Assembly: GCA_965232105.1 (NCBI GenBank)
Contig: OZ246956.1
Location: 3,286,001-3,350,000 of the forward strand
From: Multivorans sp965232105
Lineage (GTDB): Bacteria > Acidobacteriota > Thermoanaerobaculia > Multivoradales > Multivoraceae
Direction of reading: 5' to 3'
DNA length: 64,000 nt
The notes below the pieces were generated by a model, which was not told where the DNA came from, searched no databases, and was given only the letters and a program-made list of their open reading frames with translations. Position numbers and translations under genes: made by a program. This document shows, piece after piece, positions 50,523-59,544 of the stretch (position 1 is its first letter; each line of letters opens with the position of its first letter).

Positions 50523-51467
50523 TCACTCGACGACGCGGAACGGCGCCGACCACTCCATCTTGCCCCAGCGGAGGGTCAGAGTTCCGCCGTCTCCGTCCAC
50601 CTCGAGCCGACCCTCGGTCTGCTCCACGGCTTCGTCGAGAGTCCGGAAGTTCAGGGGAGTCTCAGCGGCGTCGTGTTCGGCCATGTGCATCGTTCCCCAG
50701 ACGTCGGCCAGATGGTTGAACACGAGTTTCCAGCCATCGCCCTCGCGCTTGAGCCACAGGCTGTATACGCCGGGATAGGTCGGACCGTGGTTGTGAGCGG
50801 CGATCTTCGCATCTTCGAACGCGAGGTCGGCATCGGTCCAGAACTTGAACGGCTTGCCGTAGATCGGGCCCAGGACCGCCCCGTCGGCCAGGCCTTCGAG
50901 CCGGTCGTAGTCGGGTCCCGGGGCGGGTAGCCGATCGGAGCGGAGCCGGATCGCCTGGCCGGCAATCTCGATCCTCGACGAGGACGGCTCGTCGTCATCT
51001 TCGAGCTCCTGCCTCTCTACGACGATCCCCGCGGCTTCCGCCGCCTCCTTTGTCTGGCCCTTGATTTCCGCCTCGAAGAAGGCCGTGCGCAACTCGCCGG
51101 CCATCCGGTCGTCCTCGAGCGCGAGTTCGAGCTCGACCGGGACGATCTGGTCGCCGAACTCGATGTTCCACTTCAGCAGGACGCCGGTATCCGTGCGGCT
51201 GATGTTGGTGACAATCGAGTCGGCGATTCGTGCGAGGTAGAAGTCGGCCGTCGCCTTGCCGTCGTCATCCGAGAACGTGATCAGGCTGTTCAGCGAGCCG
51301 CGGTCGGTAAGAGCTTCCAGCACCCACTCGCCGAGGAAGGGCTCGATCTCGGCGGTGTCCAGGCGCGTCTCCGCGGGCGGGGCGTCCTGGGCCAGGGCGG
51401 CGCCGGCGAGAGCCATCGCGGCAGTGAGGGCGAGTGCGGTGCGCGTGAGGTTCCGTCTTTGTTCCAT
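50523..51467 (-). CDS. Secreted protein with DUF2911-like C-terminal domain
   Basis: 314 residues with a signal peptide (about 1-26, ALA-QDA). The C-terminal 130 residues follow the DUF2911 pattern: GPIYGKPFKFWTDADLAFEDAKIAAHNHGPTYPGVYSLWLKREGDGWKLVFN (in parts) and TLTLRWGKMEWSAPFRV. The N-terminal 150 residues are lipocalin-like in strand pattern (LGEWVLEAL), but this is uncertain. Function unknown. Convergent with the adaptor gene (49-bp gap without a strong hairpin). Confidence 0.75.
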   Translation of the reverse strand: MEQRRNLTRTALALTAAMALAGAALAQDAPPAETRLDTAEIEPFLGEWVLEALTDRGSLNSLITFSDDDGKATADFYLARIADSIVTNISRTDTGVLLKWNIEFGDQIVPVELELALEDDRMAGELRTAFFEAEIKGQTKEAAEAAGIVVERQELEDDDEPSSSRIEIAGQAIRLRSDRLPAPGPDYDRLEGLADGAVLGPIYGKPFKFWTDADLAFEDAKIAAHNHGPTYPGVYSLWLKREGDGWKLVFNHLADVWGTMHMAEHDAAETPLNFRTLDEAVEQTEGRLEVDGDGGTLTLRWGKMEWSAPFRVVE

Positions 51468-51484
51468 GTTGGAGAGTCTCCGTC

Positions 51485-52702
51485 CTAGAAGTAGTCCGGC
51501 ATCGCCGGGGGTGAGCCGGCAAAGATGGGCTCGGTCCGATCCAGCGCGACCGCCGATCCTTGCACGGAACCGAGCTCGGCGAGACGCCGGGCGCTGAGGT
51601 GGCCGGTGTAGAGAGAGGCGAGGGCGCGGATGTCCAGCCGGAGCGCGTCGGGCCCGGTCTCGCCGGCGGCGCGGCGGACGTCGGCCTGCCCTCCCTCGAT
51701 CTCGATGATCCAGCGTCCCTCGTTGCGGGCGACCACGTCGTCGGTCACGTCGAGTTCGAGGCGGGCGCTCGTGCCCGGCGCGTACCCGCGCTCGGTGAAC
51801 GCGGCGGCGATGTTCACGATGCGCAGCATCCAGGTTTCCGCGACCGAGATCTCCGTGCCTACTTCGGGCACTTCGAGCAGCAGGGAATCGTCCAGACCGC
51901 CGTACCAGGTCGCGTGACGCGCCAGCGTGCGGCAGTCGGAGAAGAGGGCCAGAATGCGGCGCGTCGCCTGGCGGTTCGCTGCCTGGACATCCCGGATCTG
52001 GAGGCCGTAGGGATAGCGCGCCAACTCACCCAGGGTGTAGACGACGTAGCCGTCGATTCCGTCGTCACCCGGGATCACGTAGCCATGGACGTCGCGGCCG
52101 GCCGGGTGGTTGTGGACCCGTTCCCAGATGTGCTCGTTGCGGTCCAGCCAACCGGGGCGGTTCGTCGCCAGGCGGCGGTAGAACCGTTTGAGCGCCTCCG
52201 CGTCGCCCTTCAGGTCGAGCCGTCGGATCTCCCCGGTGGCCGTGATCCTGCCCAGCTTGGCGAGCGGCAAGCGGTACTGGTAGCGATGGCCGGCGACGGC
52301 GTAGCCGGCGCGTCCGTAGAGCGTGAACGTCGTGGGGTAGAGAGTCGAGACCGCCACGCCCGCGTCGTGCAGTTCGTTCAGGGTGGCCGCCATGAGCGAC
52401 TTCGCCGCGCCGCGACCGCGTGCCGTGGGACTGATCGCGACACCGGCGATGCCGATGTTGCGGACGGACCGTCCGCCGAAGAACTGCCCCATGTCGTACT
52501 GGACCAGTCCGCCGATGACCTCGCTGCCCGCGCGTACGGCCCGCACGTGGTCGCGGGTTGCCCGCAGCCAGGACACGCAGGAGTCATAGGGCGTGTTGAA
52601 GGCCAGAGACTCCTGGTAGGCCAGCGCTTCCAGGTCGGCGGAGGTCCGGAGCGGTCCGAAGGTGAGACGTTCCTTCACGGTGCGCGAGTCTACCCGTGGC
52701 AT
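51485..52702 (-). CDS. Eis-like GNAT N-acetyltransferase with SCP2-like C-terminal domain
   Basis: 405 residues. Tandem GNAT plus sterol-carrier-like domain as in Eis: acetyl-CoA motif VAISPTARGRGAAKSLMAA, LYPTTFTLYGRAGYAVAGHRYQYRLPL (in parts) and a C-terminal domain with RLELDVTDDVVARNEGRWIIEIEGG. It ends MPDYF; in Eis the free C-terminal carboxylate is catalytic and the protein also ends in Phe. Eis enzymes acetylate aminoglycosides or lysine side chains. Divergent from the LLM gene. Confidence 0.9.
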   Translation of the reverse strand: MPRVDSRTVKERLTFGPLRTSADLEALAYQESLAFNTPYDSCVSWLRATRDHVRAVRAGSEVIGGLVQYDMGQFFGGRSVRNIGIAGVAISPTARGRGAAKSLMAATLNELHDAGVAVSTLYPTTFTLYGRAGYAVAGHRYQYRLPLAKLGRITATGEIRRLDLKGDAEALKRFYRRLATNRPGWLDRNEHIWERVHNHPAGRDVHGYVIPGDDGIDGYVVYTLGELARYPYGLQIRDVQAANRQATRRILALFSDCRTLARHATWYGGLDDSLLLEVPEVGTEISVAETWMLRIVNIAAAFTERGYAPGTSARLELDVTDDVVARNEGRWIIEIEGGQADVRRAAGETGPDALRLDIRALASLYTGHLSARRLAELGSVQGSAVALDRTEPIFAGSPPAMPDYF

Positions 52703-52755
52703 TGGCGAAGAGACCTTGTTGCGTTCTGGGTCCCAGCCTCCTAGAGTCCCCGGCC

Positions 52756-53592
52756 ATGGACATCGGTATCTTCATGTTTCCCACCGGCGACGCGATTCGC
52801 CCGGACGAACTCGGCGCGGAAGTCGAGGCGCGCGGCTTCGAGTCGCTGTGGTTTCCCGAGCACACCCACATTCCGACCTCGCGGCGCACGCCGTTCCCGG
52901 GCGGCGGCGAGTTGCCGCCGGAGTACTCCCGGTCACACGATCCGTTCGTCGCTCTCACCGCGGCGGCGATGAGCACGAAGAAGATCGGGCTCGGCACCGG
53001 CATCTGCCTGATCATCGAACGCGACACGATCACCACCGCGAAGGCCGTGGCCAGTCTCGACGTGCTCTCCGGGGGCCGCTTCATCTTCGGCATCGGCGGC
53101 GGCTGGAACCGGGAGGAGATGGAGCACCACGGCACGGACTACCCGACCCGCTTCGCGAAGCTCGAGGAGCAGGTCGCGGCGTTCAAGACGATCTGGACCG
53201 AGGACGAGGCGGAGTTCCACGGCCGTCACGTCGACTTCGATCCGATCTGGTCCTGGCCCAAGCCGGTCCAGAAGCCGCATCCACCGATCGTGCTCGGCGG
53301 CGGTACGCGCTACACGCGCCAGCGGGTCGTCGACTTCTGCTCTGGCTGGATGCCGATCGGGCGGGATGACGAGGCGGTGCTCAGGGGCATCGAGGATTTG
53401 AGGCAGCGCGCCGAGCGCGCGGGCCGCGCGATGGAAACGATCTCGATCAACGTCTTCGGCGCGACGCCGAATCGGGAGGTCCTCGACCGCTACGCCGAGG
53501 CCGGCGTCAGCCGGGCCGTCCTCCTGGCGCGGCCTGAAGGACGCGACCTGGTCTTGCCCCGGCTCGACCGGTACGCGACGCTGCTGGCCTGA
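52756..53592 (+). CDS. LLM-class F420-dependent oxidoreductase (TIGR03619-like)
   Basis: 278 residues from ATG 52756. Clear family motifs: ESLWFPEHTHIPTSRRTPFPGGGELP, KIGLGTGICLIIERDTITTAKAVASLDVLSGGRFIFGIGGGWNREEMEHHG (as consecutive segments), PVQKPHPPIVLGGG. The SRxTPFPGG loop is typical of F420-type members. It differs clearly from the paralogue at 4294-5217. Substrate unknown. Confidence 0.9.
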   Translation: MDIGIFMFPTGDAIRPDELGAEVEARGFESLWFPEHTHIPTSRRTPFPGGGELPPEYSRSHDPFVALTAAAMSTKKIGLGTGICLIIERDTITTAKAVASLDVLSGGRFIFGIGGGWNREEMEHHGTDYPTRFAKLEEQVAAFKTIWTEDEAEFHGRHVDFDPIWSWPKPVQKPHPPIVLGGGTRYTRQRVVDFCSGWMPIGRDDEAVLRGIEDLRQRAERAGRAMETISINVFGATPNREVLDRYAEAGVSRAVLLARPEGRDLVLPRLDRYATLLA

Positions 53593-53783
53593 GCGGCCGG
53601 CGCGGGAACGGCTGCCGACAGGCCCCGGGCCGGACACGGTCCGCCAGGCCTCAGGACTCTCCGGTGTAGACGCCGACGTTGCCGGTGTTGAATGCCGACC
53701 ATTCTGGTGGTGAAAATGCCGATGTGCCGGGTAAAACGGAATCGCGATGGACAGAATGACGGTCTGACGCTAGCCTCTGGCTT
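53593..53783. other. 191-bp intergenic region, possible insertion-element scar
   Basis: No gene fits. Between 53670 and 53740 the composition changes (AT-richer) and the words TGCCGGTGTTGAATGCCGA and AAAATGCCGATGTGCCGG form imperfect direct repeats, a style seen near ends of IS21-like elements. No transposase fragment is recognisable. Confidence 0.3.
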
Positions 53784-54974
53784 ATGTTCGGCCGGTTCTT
53801 CACTCCTCCCGTGGCGTCGAGCTACTTCCTGTTCGGTCCGCGCGGGACCGGCAAGTCGACCTGGCTGCGGGATCGCTACCCCGAAGGCCTGGTCATCGAT
53901 CTGAACGACCCGGAAGAGGAGCGCTACTACGGCGCGGCGCCCGAACGTCTGGAGAGCACGGTGTCGTCACATCCGGCCGGGAGACCTGTCGTCATCGACG
54001 AGGTGCAGCGAGCGCCGCAGCTCCTCCCGGTGGTGCATCGGTTGGTCGAGCGGGACAAGGAGCTGCGATTCGTTCTGACCGGGTCGAGCGCCCGGAAGCT
54101 GCGGCGGACCGGTGTGGACCTGCTGGCCGGCCGGGCGCTCCTTACAACGATGCACCCCTTCATGGCGGCGGAACTGGGGGCCGCCTTCAGTCTGGATTGC
54201 GCCCTGACTCTCGGCCTGATCCCGCTAGTCGTCGACGCGGCCGAGCCGGAGTCAGCACTTCGCACCTACGCGGCGCTCTACGTGCGTGAGGAGGTCCAGG
54301 CGGAGGGACTGGTGCGCAACGTGGGCGCCTTCTCGCGCTTCCTCGAAGCGGCGAGCTTCAGCCACGGCGCCGCGCTGAACGTGTCGAATCTCGCGCGAGA
54401 GTGTCAGGTCGAGCGCAAGGTGGCGGCAACCTACCTCTCCGTGCTCGAGGATCTGCTGATCGGCTTTACTCTGCCGGTCTTCCGGAGGCGCTCCCGCCGC
54501 AAGCTCACGTCCCACCCCAAGCTCTACTTGGTCGATCCGGGGGTCTTTCGGTCGCTTCGCCCGCGAGGTCCGCTCGACCAGGACTCGGAGTTGGCCGGAC
54601 CGGCGCTGGAGGGGTTGGTCGCCCAGCACCTCAGGGCCTGGATCGCCTACGCTGGCCGGAGAGATTCGCTGAGTTTCTGGCGTACCCGCTCCGGCAGCGA
54701 GGTCGACTTCGTCCTCTACGGCGAAAGCGGCTTCTTCGCGCTGGAGGTCAAGAGGTCGAGCGTCGTCCACCCCCGGGACCTGAGCGGCCTCCGTGCCTTC
54801 GCGGCTGACTACCCCGAAGCCACACCGGTGCTGCTCTACGGCGGACGTCGCACGCTGGTGAACGGCGTCCTGTGCTTGCCGTGCGAGGGTTTCCTTCGCG
54901 CTCTCGTTCCCGGTCGCCCGTTCGACGACGTCCTGGCTGCGGTGGGCGAGAAGGCGGTGAGCAGCGGGCTCTAA
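53784..54974 (+). CDS. AAA_14/DUF4143 ATPase
   Basis: 396 residues. N-terminal AAA: Walker A FGPRGTGKST (17-26), Walker B VVIDEVQRAPQLL, sensor LTGSSARKLRR. The C-terminal DUF4143 part has a winged-helix (ALNVSNLARECQVERKVAATYLSVLEDL in parts) and a nuclease-like SGSEVDFVL...FFALEVKRS pattern with Asp, Glu and Lys as in PD-(D/E)xK folds. Such ATPases are scattered, often horizontally acquired, single genes of unknown role. The stop overlaps the convergent ligase gene by 4 nt. Confidence 0.9.
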   Translation: MFGRFFTPPVASSYFLFGPRGTGKSTWLRDRYPEGLVIDLNDPEEERYYGAAPERLESTVSSHPAGRPVVIDEVQRAPQLLPVVHRLVERDKELRFVLTGSSARKLRRTGVDLLAGRALLTTMHPFMAAELGAAFSLDCALTLGLIPLVVDAAEPESALRTYAALYVREEVQAEGLVRNVGAFSRFLEAASFSHGAALNVSNLARECQVERKVAATYLSVLEDLLIGFTLPVFRRRSRRKLTSHPKLYLVDPGVFRSLRPRGPLDQDSELAGPALEGLVAQHLRAWIAYAGRRDSLSFWRTRSGSEVDFVLYGESGFFALEVKRSSVVHPRDLSGLRAFAADYPEATPVLLYGGRRTLVNGVLCLPCEGFLRALVPGRPFDDVLAAVGEKAVSSGL

Positions 54975-56134
54975 ACGCCCGTGGCCAGGTCGGCGGCGGT
55001 CTCCGCCACGAGCAGATCGACGACTTCCCGCAGGGCCTTGTCCTTGGTCGCCCCTTCCACCAGACGCAGCCGGTAGAGGTCGAGCTGCCGGTCGGCGCTC
55101 GAGCCTTCGCGCACGATCGTCAGGCAGTGCCGGAGTTCCTGCTCACAGCCGAGGGCGCGGGCGTCTTCGGCGAGTTCCTCGACGAGTTCCTCGAGTTCGT
55201 CCGCGATGTCGATCCGGCCGCCGCGCCGGGTATCGCCCAGGAACGCCAGCAGGCCGTAGCGCTGGGCGAGCCACTTGTTCTCTACGATGATCTCGGTCGG
55301 CGGCTCGGGCGGCAGGGTGCCTTGCCGGTCGTGCCGGGCCAGCATCCGGATCAGGGAGGCGTAGAGGGCGACGATGCACATCGCGTCCTCGATTGCCGGG
55401 CATGTGTCGCAGATTCGCAGTTCCACGGTCGGGAACTTGTGGGAAGGGCGGATGTCCCACCAGATCTCGCTGCCGTCCTTGATGAACGCCATGCGCTGGT
55501 ACTCGCCCAAGAGCGCCTCGTACTCGGCATGGGAATGCAGCGGCCCCGGAATGCTGGTGCGAGGCATCGCCTCGAAGAGGTTCAACCGGTTGCACTTGAA
55601 CCCAGACTCGCGGCCTTCGCCGAAGGGCGAGGAAGCGGAGAGCCCGATGAACAGCGGCAGGTAGCGCCGGAGCGCCGTCATGACCCGGACCCGGGTGTCG
55701 AGGTCGCCGAAGCCGGCGTGGACATGCATGCCGCAGATGACCAGGCGGCGCACCGTCTCCTGGTAGGTCGAGGCGAACTGCCGGTAACGGTCCTTCGGCG
55801 TCGGCAGTTGCGCTTCCCAGGCCGCGAACGGATGGGCCGAAGCGCCGATCACCGCCGCGCCGTGGGTGCGGGCCGCCTCGACGACGAGTTGACGGGCCGC
55901 CTTCAGACCTTCGCGCACTCCGGCGACGGAGTCGTGGACGGCCGTGTTCGTCTCGATCTGCGAGCGAAGGAACTCGCGGACCACCTGCTGGCCGCCGCCG
56001 GCCGCAATGCAGGCTTCGAAGATCCCGGGGTCCGGGTCGCTCAGGAGATCGCGCGACTCGGGGTCTACGAGGAAGAGCTCCTCCTCGACACCGAGGGTGA
56101 TCGTGACATCGTCGCCGTTCCGGGAGGGGCTCAT
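54971..56134 (-). CDS. Carboxylate-amine ligase, YbdK type (GCS2 fold)
   Basis: 387 residues. YbdK-family pattern: TITLGVEEELFLVDPESRDLL, FLRSQIETNTAVHDSV, VIGASAHPFAAWEAQ, VICGMHVHAGF, YLPLFIGLSASSPFGEGRESGFKCNRLNLFEAMPR (as segments), EIWWDIRPSHKFPTVELRICDTCP. YbdK has weak glutamate-cysteine ligase activity in vitro; its physiological substrate is not settled. Distinct from the cyanobacterial-type GshA at 2511. Confidence 0.92.
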   Translation of the reverse strand: MSPSRNGDDVTITLGVEEELFLVDPESRDLLSDPDPGIFEACIAAGGGQQVVREFLRSQIETNTAVHDSVAGVREGLKAARQLVVEAARTHGAAVIGASAHPFAAWEAQLPTPKDRYRQFASTYQETVRRLVICGMHVHAGFGDLDTRVRVMTALRRYLPLFIGLSASSPFGEGRESGFKCNRLNLFEAMPRTSIPGPLHSHAEYEALLGEYQRMAFIKDGSEIWWDIRPSHKFPTVELRICDTCPAIEDAMCIVALYASLIRMLARHDRQGTLPPEPPTEIIVENKWLAQRYGLLAFLGDTRRGGRIDIADELEELVEELAEDARALGCEQELRHCLTIVREGSSADRQLDLYRLRLVEGATKDKALREVVDLLVAETAADLATGV

Positions 56135-56162
56135 GGCCGGCGAACTCTACGGCGGATGGTGC

Positions 56163-57380
56163 CTAGTAGTGCAAGTCCTCGCCTTCCGACTTCGCGATCA
56201 CTGCGGCGCCGACGGAGTCCGAGGTGATGTTGACCATCGTCCGGAACATGTCGAGCGGCCGGTCGACCGAGAGCATCAGGCCGGCGAGGGCGTAGGCCTC
56301 CGGCGTGTTCAGGTCGATCGCTTCGAGCACGATGAAGATCATGACCAGGCCGGCCGAAGGGATCGCCGCGGCGCCGACCGAGGCAAGGAGCGCGGTCAGC
56401 ACGACGACCAGTTGGGTGTAGATCGAGAGTTCGACCCCAAGGGCCTGGGCGATGAACAGGGCGCCGACGCATTCGAACAGCGCGGTGCCGTCCATGTTGA
56501 CTGTGGCGCCCATCGGCGTGACGAAGCTGGTCACCCGGTTCGAGGCGCCGACCTTCTCCCGCAGGCACTTCATCGTCATCGGCAGGGTGGCCGCCGAAGA
56601 ACTCGTCGAGAACGCCATTGCCATGGCGGAGGCCATCGCCCGGTAGTGGTGGACCGGGTTCTTGCGCGTCAGCAGGCTGAACAGGAGCGGCAGGACGACG
56701 AAAAGGTGCAGCGTCAGCCCTGCCGCAATCGTGAACATGTACTTGCCGACCTGCTGGAACACGTCGAGGCCCATCTGGCTGACGGCGCGGGCGAGAAGGG
56801 CGAAGACGCCGATTGGAAGCAGACGGATGACCCAGGTCGTCACCTTCATCATCGCCTCGAATCCGGCACTGAAGCCCTGCCGCAGCAGGTCGCCGGTCGC
56901 GCCGCGCATCACGCCGATCGCGGCGCCAAGCACGATGGAGAAGAAGATGAGTCCCAGGATGTCGCCCGAGGCCGCGGCGCCGACCGGGTTGTCCGGGACC
57001 AGGCGCTGAATGATGTCGGCCATCGAGCCCGGGGTTTGCAGATCGTCCGGTGTCAGGCGGTCCACCCCTTCGGGCATGACGAGACCCTTGCCGGGACGTA
57101 TGCTGTTGGCCAGCAAGAGGCCGACCATGATCGCCATGAAACTGCTCAGCGCGTACCAGAGGAGGGTCTTGCCGCCCAGGCGTCCGATCGACTTGCCGTC
57201 GCCGATGCCGGACACGCCATGAACGATCGACGTGAAGATCAGGGGCACGATGACCATCCTGAGCAGGCGCATGAAGAGATCCGCCACCCAGGTGATCCAT
57301 GTCACCTCGCCGAAGACCAGGGCGAAGCACAGCCCCGCCGCCATTCCGATCAGTACCTGCCAGTGAAGTGCGAGTTTCAT
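56163..57380 (-). CDS. Dicarboxylate/amino acid:cation symporter (DAACS/GltP-DctA family)
   Basis: 405 residues from ATG 57380. Family motifs: MVIVPLIFTSIVHGVSGI, the serine-rich hairpin FSTSSSAATLPMTMKC, TPMGATVNMDGTALFE (NMDGT, cation/substrate site), and SVDRPLDMFRTMVNITSDSVGAAVIAKSEG (in parts), where D and N line the substrate site. It imports glutamate/aspartate or C4-dicarboxylates with Na+ or H+. Its start codon overlaps that of the divergent peptidase gene. Confidence 0.95.
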   Translation of the reverse strand: MKLALHWQVLIGMAAGLCFALVFGEVTWITWVADLFMRLLRMVIVPLIFTSIVHGVSGIGDGKSIGRLGGKTLLWYALSSFMAIMVGLLLANSIRPGKGLVMPEGVDRLTPDDLQTPGSMADIIQRLVPDNPVGAAASGDILGLIFFSIVLGAAIGVMRGATGDLLRQGFSAGFEAMMKVTTWVIRLLPIGVFALLARAVSQMGLDVFQQVGKYMFTIAAGLTLHLFVVLPLLFSLLTRKNPVHHYRAMASAMAMAFSTSSSAATLPMTMKCLREKVGASNRVTSFVTPMGATVNMDGTALFECVGALFIAQALGVELSIYTQLVVVLTALLASVGAAAIPSAGLVMIFIVLEAIDLNTPEAYALAGLMLSVDRPLDMFRTMVNITSDSVGAAVIAKSEGEDLHY

Positions 57381-58569
57381 GAACAGGCAGGCTAGCACGC
57401 GCGGTCGAAGCGCTTTCGGTGGCCGGAGGCGTGTTCTGGCGGTCGCGGCCGCTCTCCTCCTGGCGGTCCTGGTGGCGAGTTGCGGCAGCATGCGCTACTA
57501 CTCCCAGGCGGCCTTTGGCGGCGCCGGCGTGCTGGTCAAGCGCCGGTCGATCGACCGTCTCCTGGAGCCGGGACGGGCGGAAGTGCTCTCCGCCGCGACC
57601 CGGGAGCGGCTGCGGTTGACCCAGGAGATACGGGACTTCGCCAGCAGCGAACTCGCTCTGCCGGAGAACGGGAGCTATCGGAGCTTCGCCGACCTGGGCC
57701 GCCCGTTTGCCGTCTGGAACGTCGTCGCCGCGCCCGAGCTGGGCCTGGATCCGAAAACGTGGTGCTATCCGTTCGCAGGCTGTGCGTCGTACCGCGGCTA
57801 CTTCGACGAACGGGACGCCCGGAGGTACGCAGATCGGCTTGCCAGCCAGGGCTTCGACGTGCGCGTTGGCGGCGTGGCGGCGTACTCGACGCTGGGCTGG
57901 TTCGCGGATCCGGTGCTCAACACGTTTCTCGACTACGCGGACGCGGATCTGGCAGCCCTCATCTTCCACGAACTCGCGCACCAGGTGGTTTACGCGAAGG
58001 ATGACAGCGCCTTCAACGAGTCGTTTGCGACCGCGGTCGAGATTGCCGGCGTCCGCCGTTGGCTGCGGTCCCTGGGCCGGACGGACGAACTGGATGCCTT
58101 CGAGCAGGGCCGCGAGCGGCGGCGCGATCTGAACGGGTTCATGCTCGAGGTCCGTACCGAACTCGAGGCGATCTATCGAAGCGAGGAGAGCGACGACTGG
58201 AAGTTGGCGCGCAAGGCGGAAGTCTTCCGATCGCTGCCAGCCCGGTACCGGCGCGAGCTCGTTCCTGCATGGCGGGCTGGCGGGAACGGCGCTGCCGGCG
58301 GCGAGTCGGACGTGGGCGAGTGGTTGTCGCGGCTGGGCAACGCGGACCTCGTCTCGGTCGCCACTTACAACGACCTTGTGCCGGCGTTCCTGGCGCTGCT
58401 CGAGGCGTCAGGGCGGGACTTCCCGTCCTTCTACGCCGAGGTCGAGCGGTTGGCGGCGGGCGAGCTGGAGGAGCGGCGGCGGAAGTTGGAGGCGAGTCGC
58501 ACGACCGCTTCAGACCCGGATGCCGGCCTGAAGGCCGGCGCACCCAGTGGCCGCCGACCAGGCGCCTAG
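57379..58569 (+). CDS. PF10023-type lipoprotein aminopeptidase
   Basis: 396 residues from ATG 57379, the only usable start before the signal sequence; lipobox LVASC gives the lipidated Cys at 35. Zinc site H197-E198-x-x-H201 (FHELAHQVVY) and likely E214 (FNESFA). YSQAAFGGAGVLVKRRSIDRLL and LGWFADPVLNTFL are family features. The C-terminal codons (PDAGLKAGAPSG) are made by the palindromic repeat at 58516. The stop overlaps the convergent phosphodiesterase stop (CTAG). Confidence 0.9.
   Translation: MNRQASTRGRSAFGGRRRVLAVAAALLLAVLVASCGSMRYYSQAAFGGAGVLVKRRSIDRLLEPGRAEVLSAATRERLRLTQEIRDFASSELALPENGSYRSFADLGRPFAVWNVVAAPELGLDPKTWCYPFAGCASYRGYFDERDARRYADRLASQGFDVRVGGVAAYSTLGWFADPVLNTFLDYADADLAALIFHELAHQVVYAKDDSAFNESFATAVEIAGVRRWLRSLGRTDELDAFEQGRERRRDLNGFMLEVRTELEAIYRSEESDDWKLARKAEVFRSLPARYRRELVPAWRAGGNGAAGGESDVGEWLSRLGNADLVSVATYNDLVPAFLALLEASGRDFPSFYAEVERLAAGELEERRRKLEASRTTASDPDAGLKAGAPSGRRPGA
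58516..58548. repeat. Palindromic repeat, copy A, inside a gene 3' end
   Basis: CCGGATGCCGGC-CTGAAG-GCCGGC-GCACCCAGT on the plus strand, in the same reading frame and same sense as copy B has in the amidohydrolase gene. Confidence 0.6.
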
Positions 58570-59537
58570 CGGTCCAGAACCGCCCGTGCCCGGTCCGGAA
58601 AATCGGTGAACACGCCATCGACTCCGAGGTCGAACAGGAACCGGCGCAGCTCCGCTTCGTGGCTGTCGTAGCGGCCCGGCACCTGGTCGGCGCGGAAGGT
58701 GTAGGGGTGGACGGTCAGGCCGGCGTCGTGCGCCCAGTCGACGAGTTCGGGCTGCCGCTCCAGCATGGTCTTCGCCGGGCCGATGCCTTCCGCGAACTCG
58801 GCGATGCCGGCGATGCCCTCGGAACTCAGGAAGTGCCGGTACTGGTCGACCTCGGCCATCAGGAACACCTGGCGCAGGCCGGAGCCGAGGTCTCTCAGGC
58901 GTCGCAGGCTTCCTTCCTCGAAGCTCTGGACGAAGACCGGCGCTTCGTCATCGATGTAGCCGTAGCGGCCGAGGACTTCGAGCAGGGCTTCCTCGATCGG
59001 CAGCCCCTCCTCGCGGTGCCAGGCAGGAGCCTTGAGTTCAGGGTAGATCCCGACCTTGCGTCCGGTGCGTTCGTTCAGGCCCTGGACCAGCTCGATCATC
59101 TCGGTGAAGGCGGGAACGGCGAAGCGGCTGGCGCCCCTTGGGAAGCGACTGCCGAGGCGCTCCTCGGCCTGGAGCCGCCGGATTTCCTCGAGGGTGAAGT
59201 CGGCGGCGTACCAGCGGCCATCGTCGCGCGCGCGGTCGGGGAAAAGCTGTTCGACGTTCGTCGTCGCCTGCAGATAGATGTCGTGAAGGCAGATGAGGTG
59301 GCCGTCCTTCGTGAGCACCAGATCCGGTTCGATGAAGTCGGCCCCCATGCCGTGGGCGAGAGCGTAGGCCGGCAGGGTGTGCTCGGGCAGGTAGCCGCTC
59401 GCGCCGCGGTGGGCGATGACGATCTTGGGAGGCGATGTCACGGCGTCGTCCGCTGGTCCCGGGCCGGCGGCCTCGATGCCGGGTGTTGCCGATATGCAGG
59501 CGAGGGCGCCGGCGGCCAGGAGGACTCTGGAATCCAC
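58566..59537 (-). CDS. Secreted glycerophosphodiester phosphodiesterase
   Basis: 323 residues from GTG 59537, which starts a plausible signal peptide (VLLAAGALACISATPGIEA). GDPD motifs: IAHRGASGYLPEHTLPAYALAHGMGADFIEPDLVLTKDGHLICLHD (as consecutive segments; His, Arg, Glu, Asp, His of the site all kept), PELKAP and VQSFEEGSL. GlpQ-like: it cuts glycerophosphodiesters to glycerol-3-phosphate and alcohol in the periplasm. Starts 7 nt after the molybdopterin gene. Confidence 0.93.
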   Translation of the reverse strand: MDSRVLLAAGALACISATPGIEAAGPGPADDAVTSPPKIVIAHRGASGYLPEHTLPAYALAHGMGADFIEPDLVLTKDGHLICLHDIYLQATTNVEQLFPDRARDDGRWYAADFTLEEIRRLQAEERLGSRFPRGASRFAVPAFTEMIELVQGLNERTGRKVGIYPELKAPAWHREEGLPIEEALLEVLGRYGYIDDEAPVFVQSFEEGSLRRLRDLGSGLRQVFLMAEVDQYRHFLSSEGIAGIAEFAEGIGPAKTMLERQPELVDWAHDAGLTVHPYTFRADQVPGRYDSHEAELRRFLFDLGVDGVFTDFPDRARAVLDR

Positions 59538-59544
59538 GTTCGGC

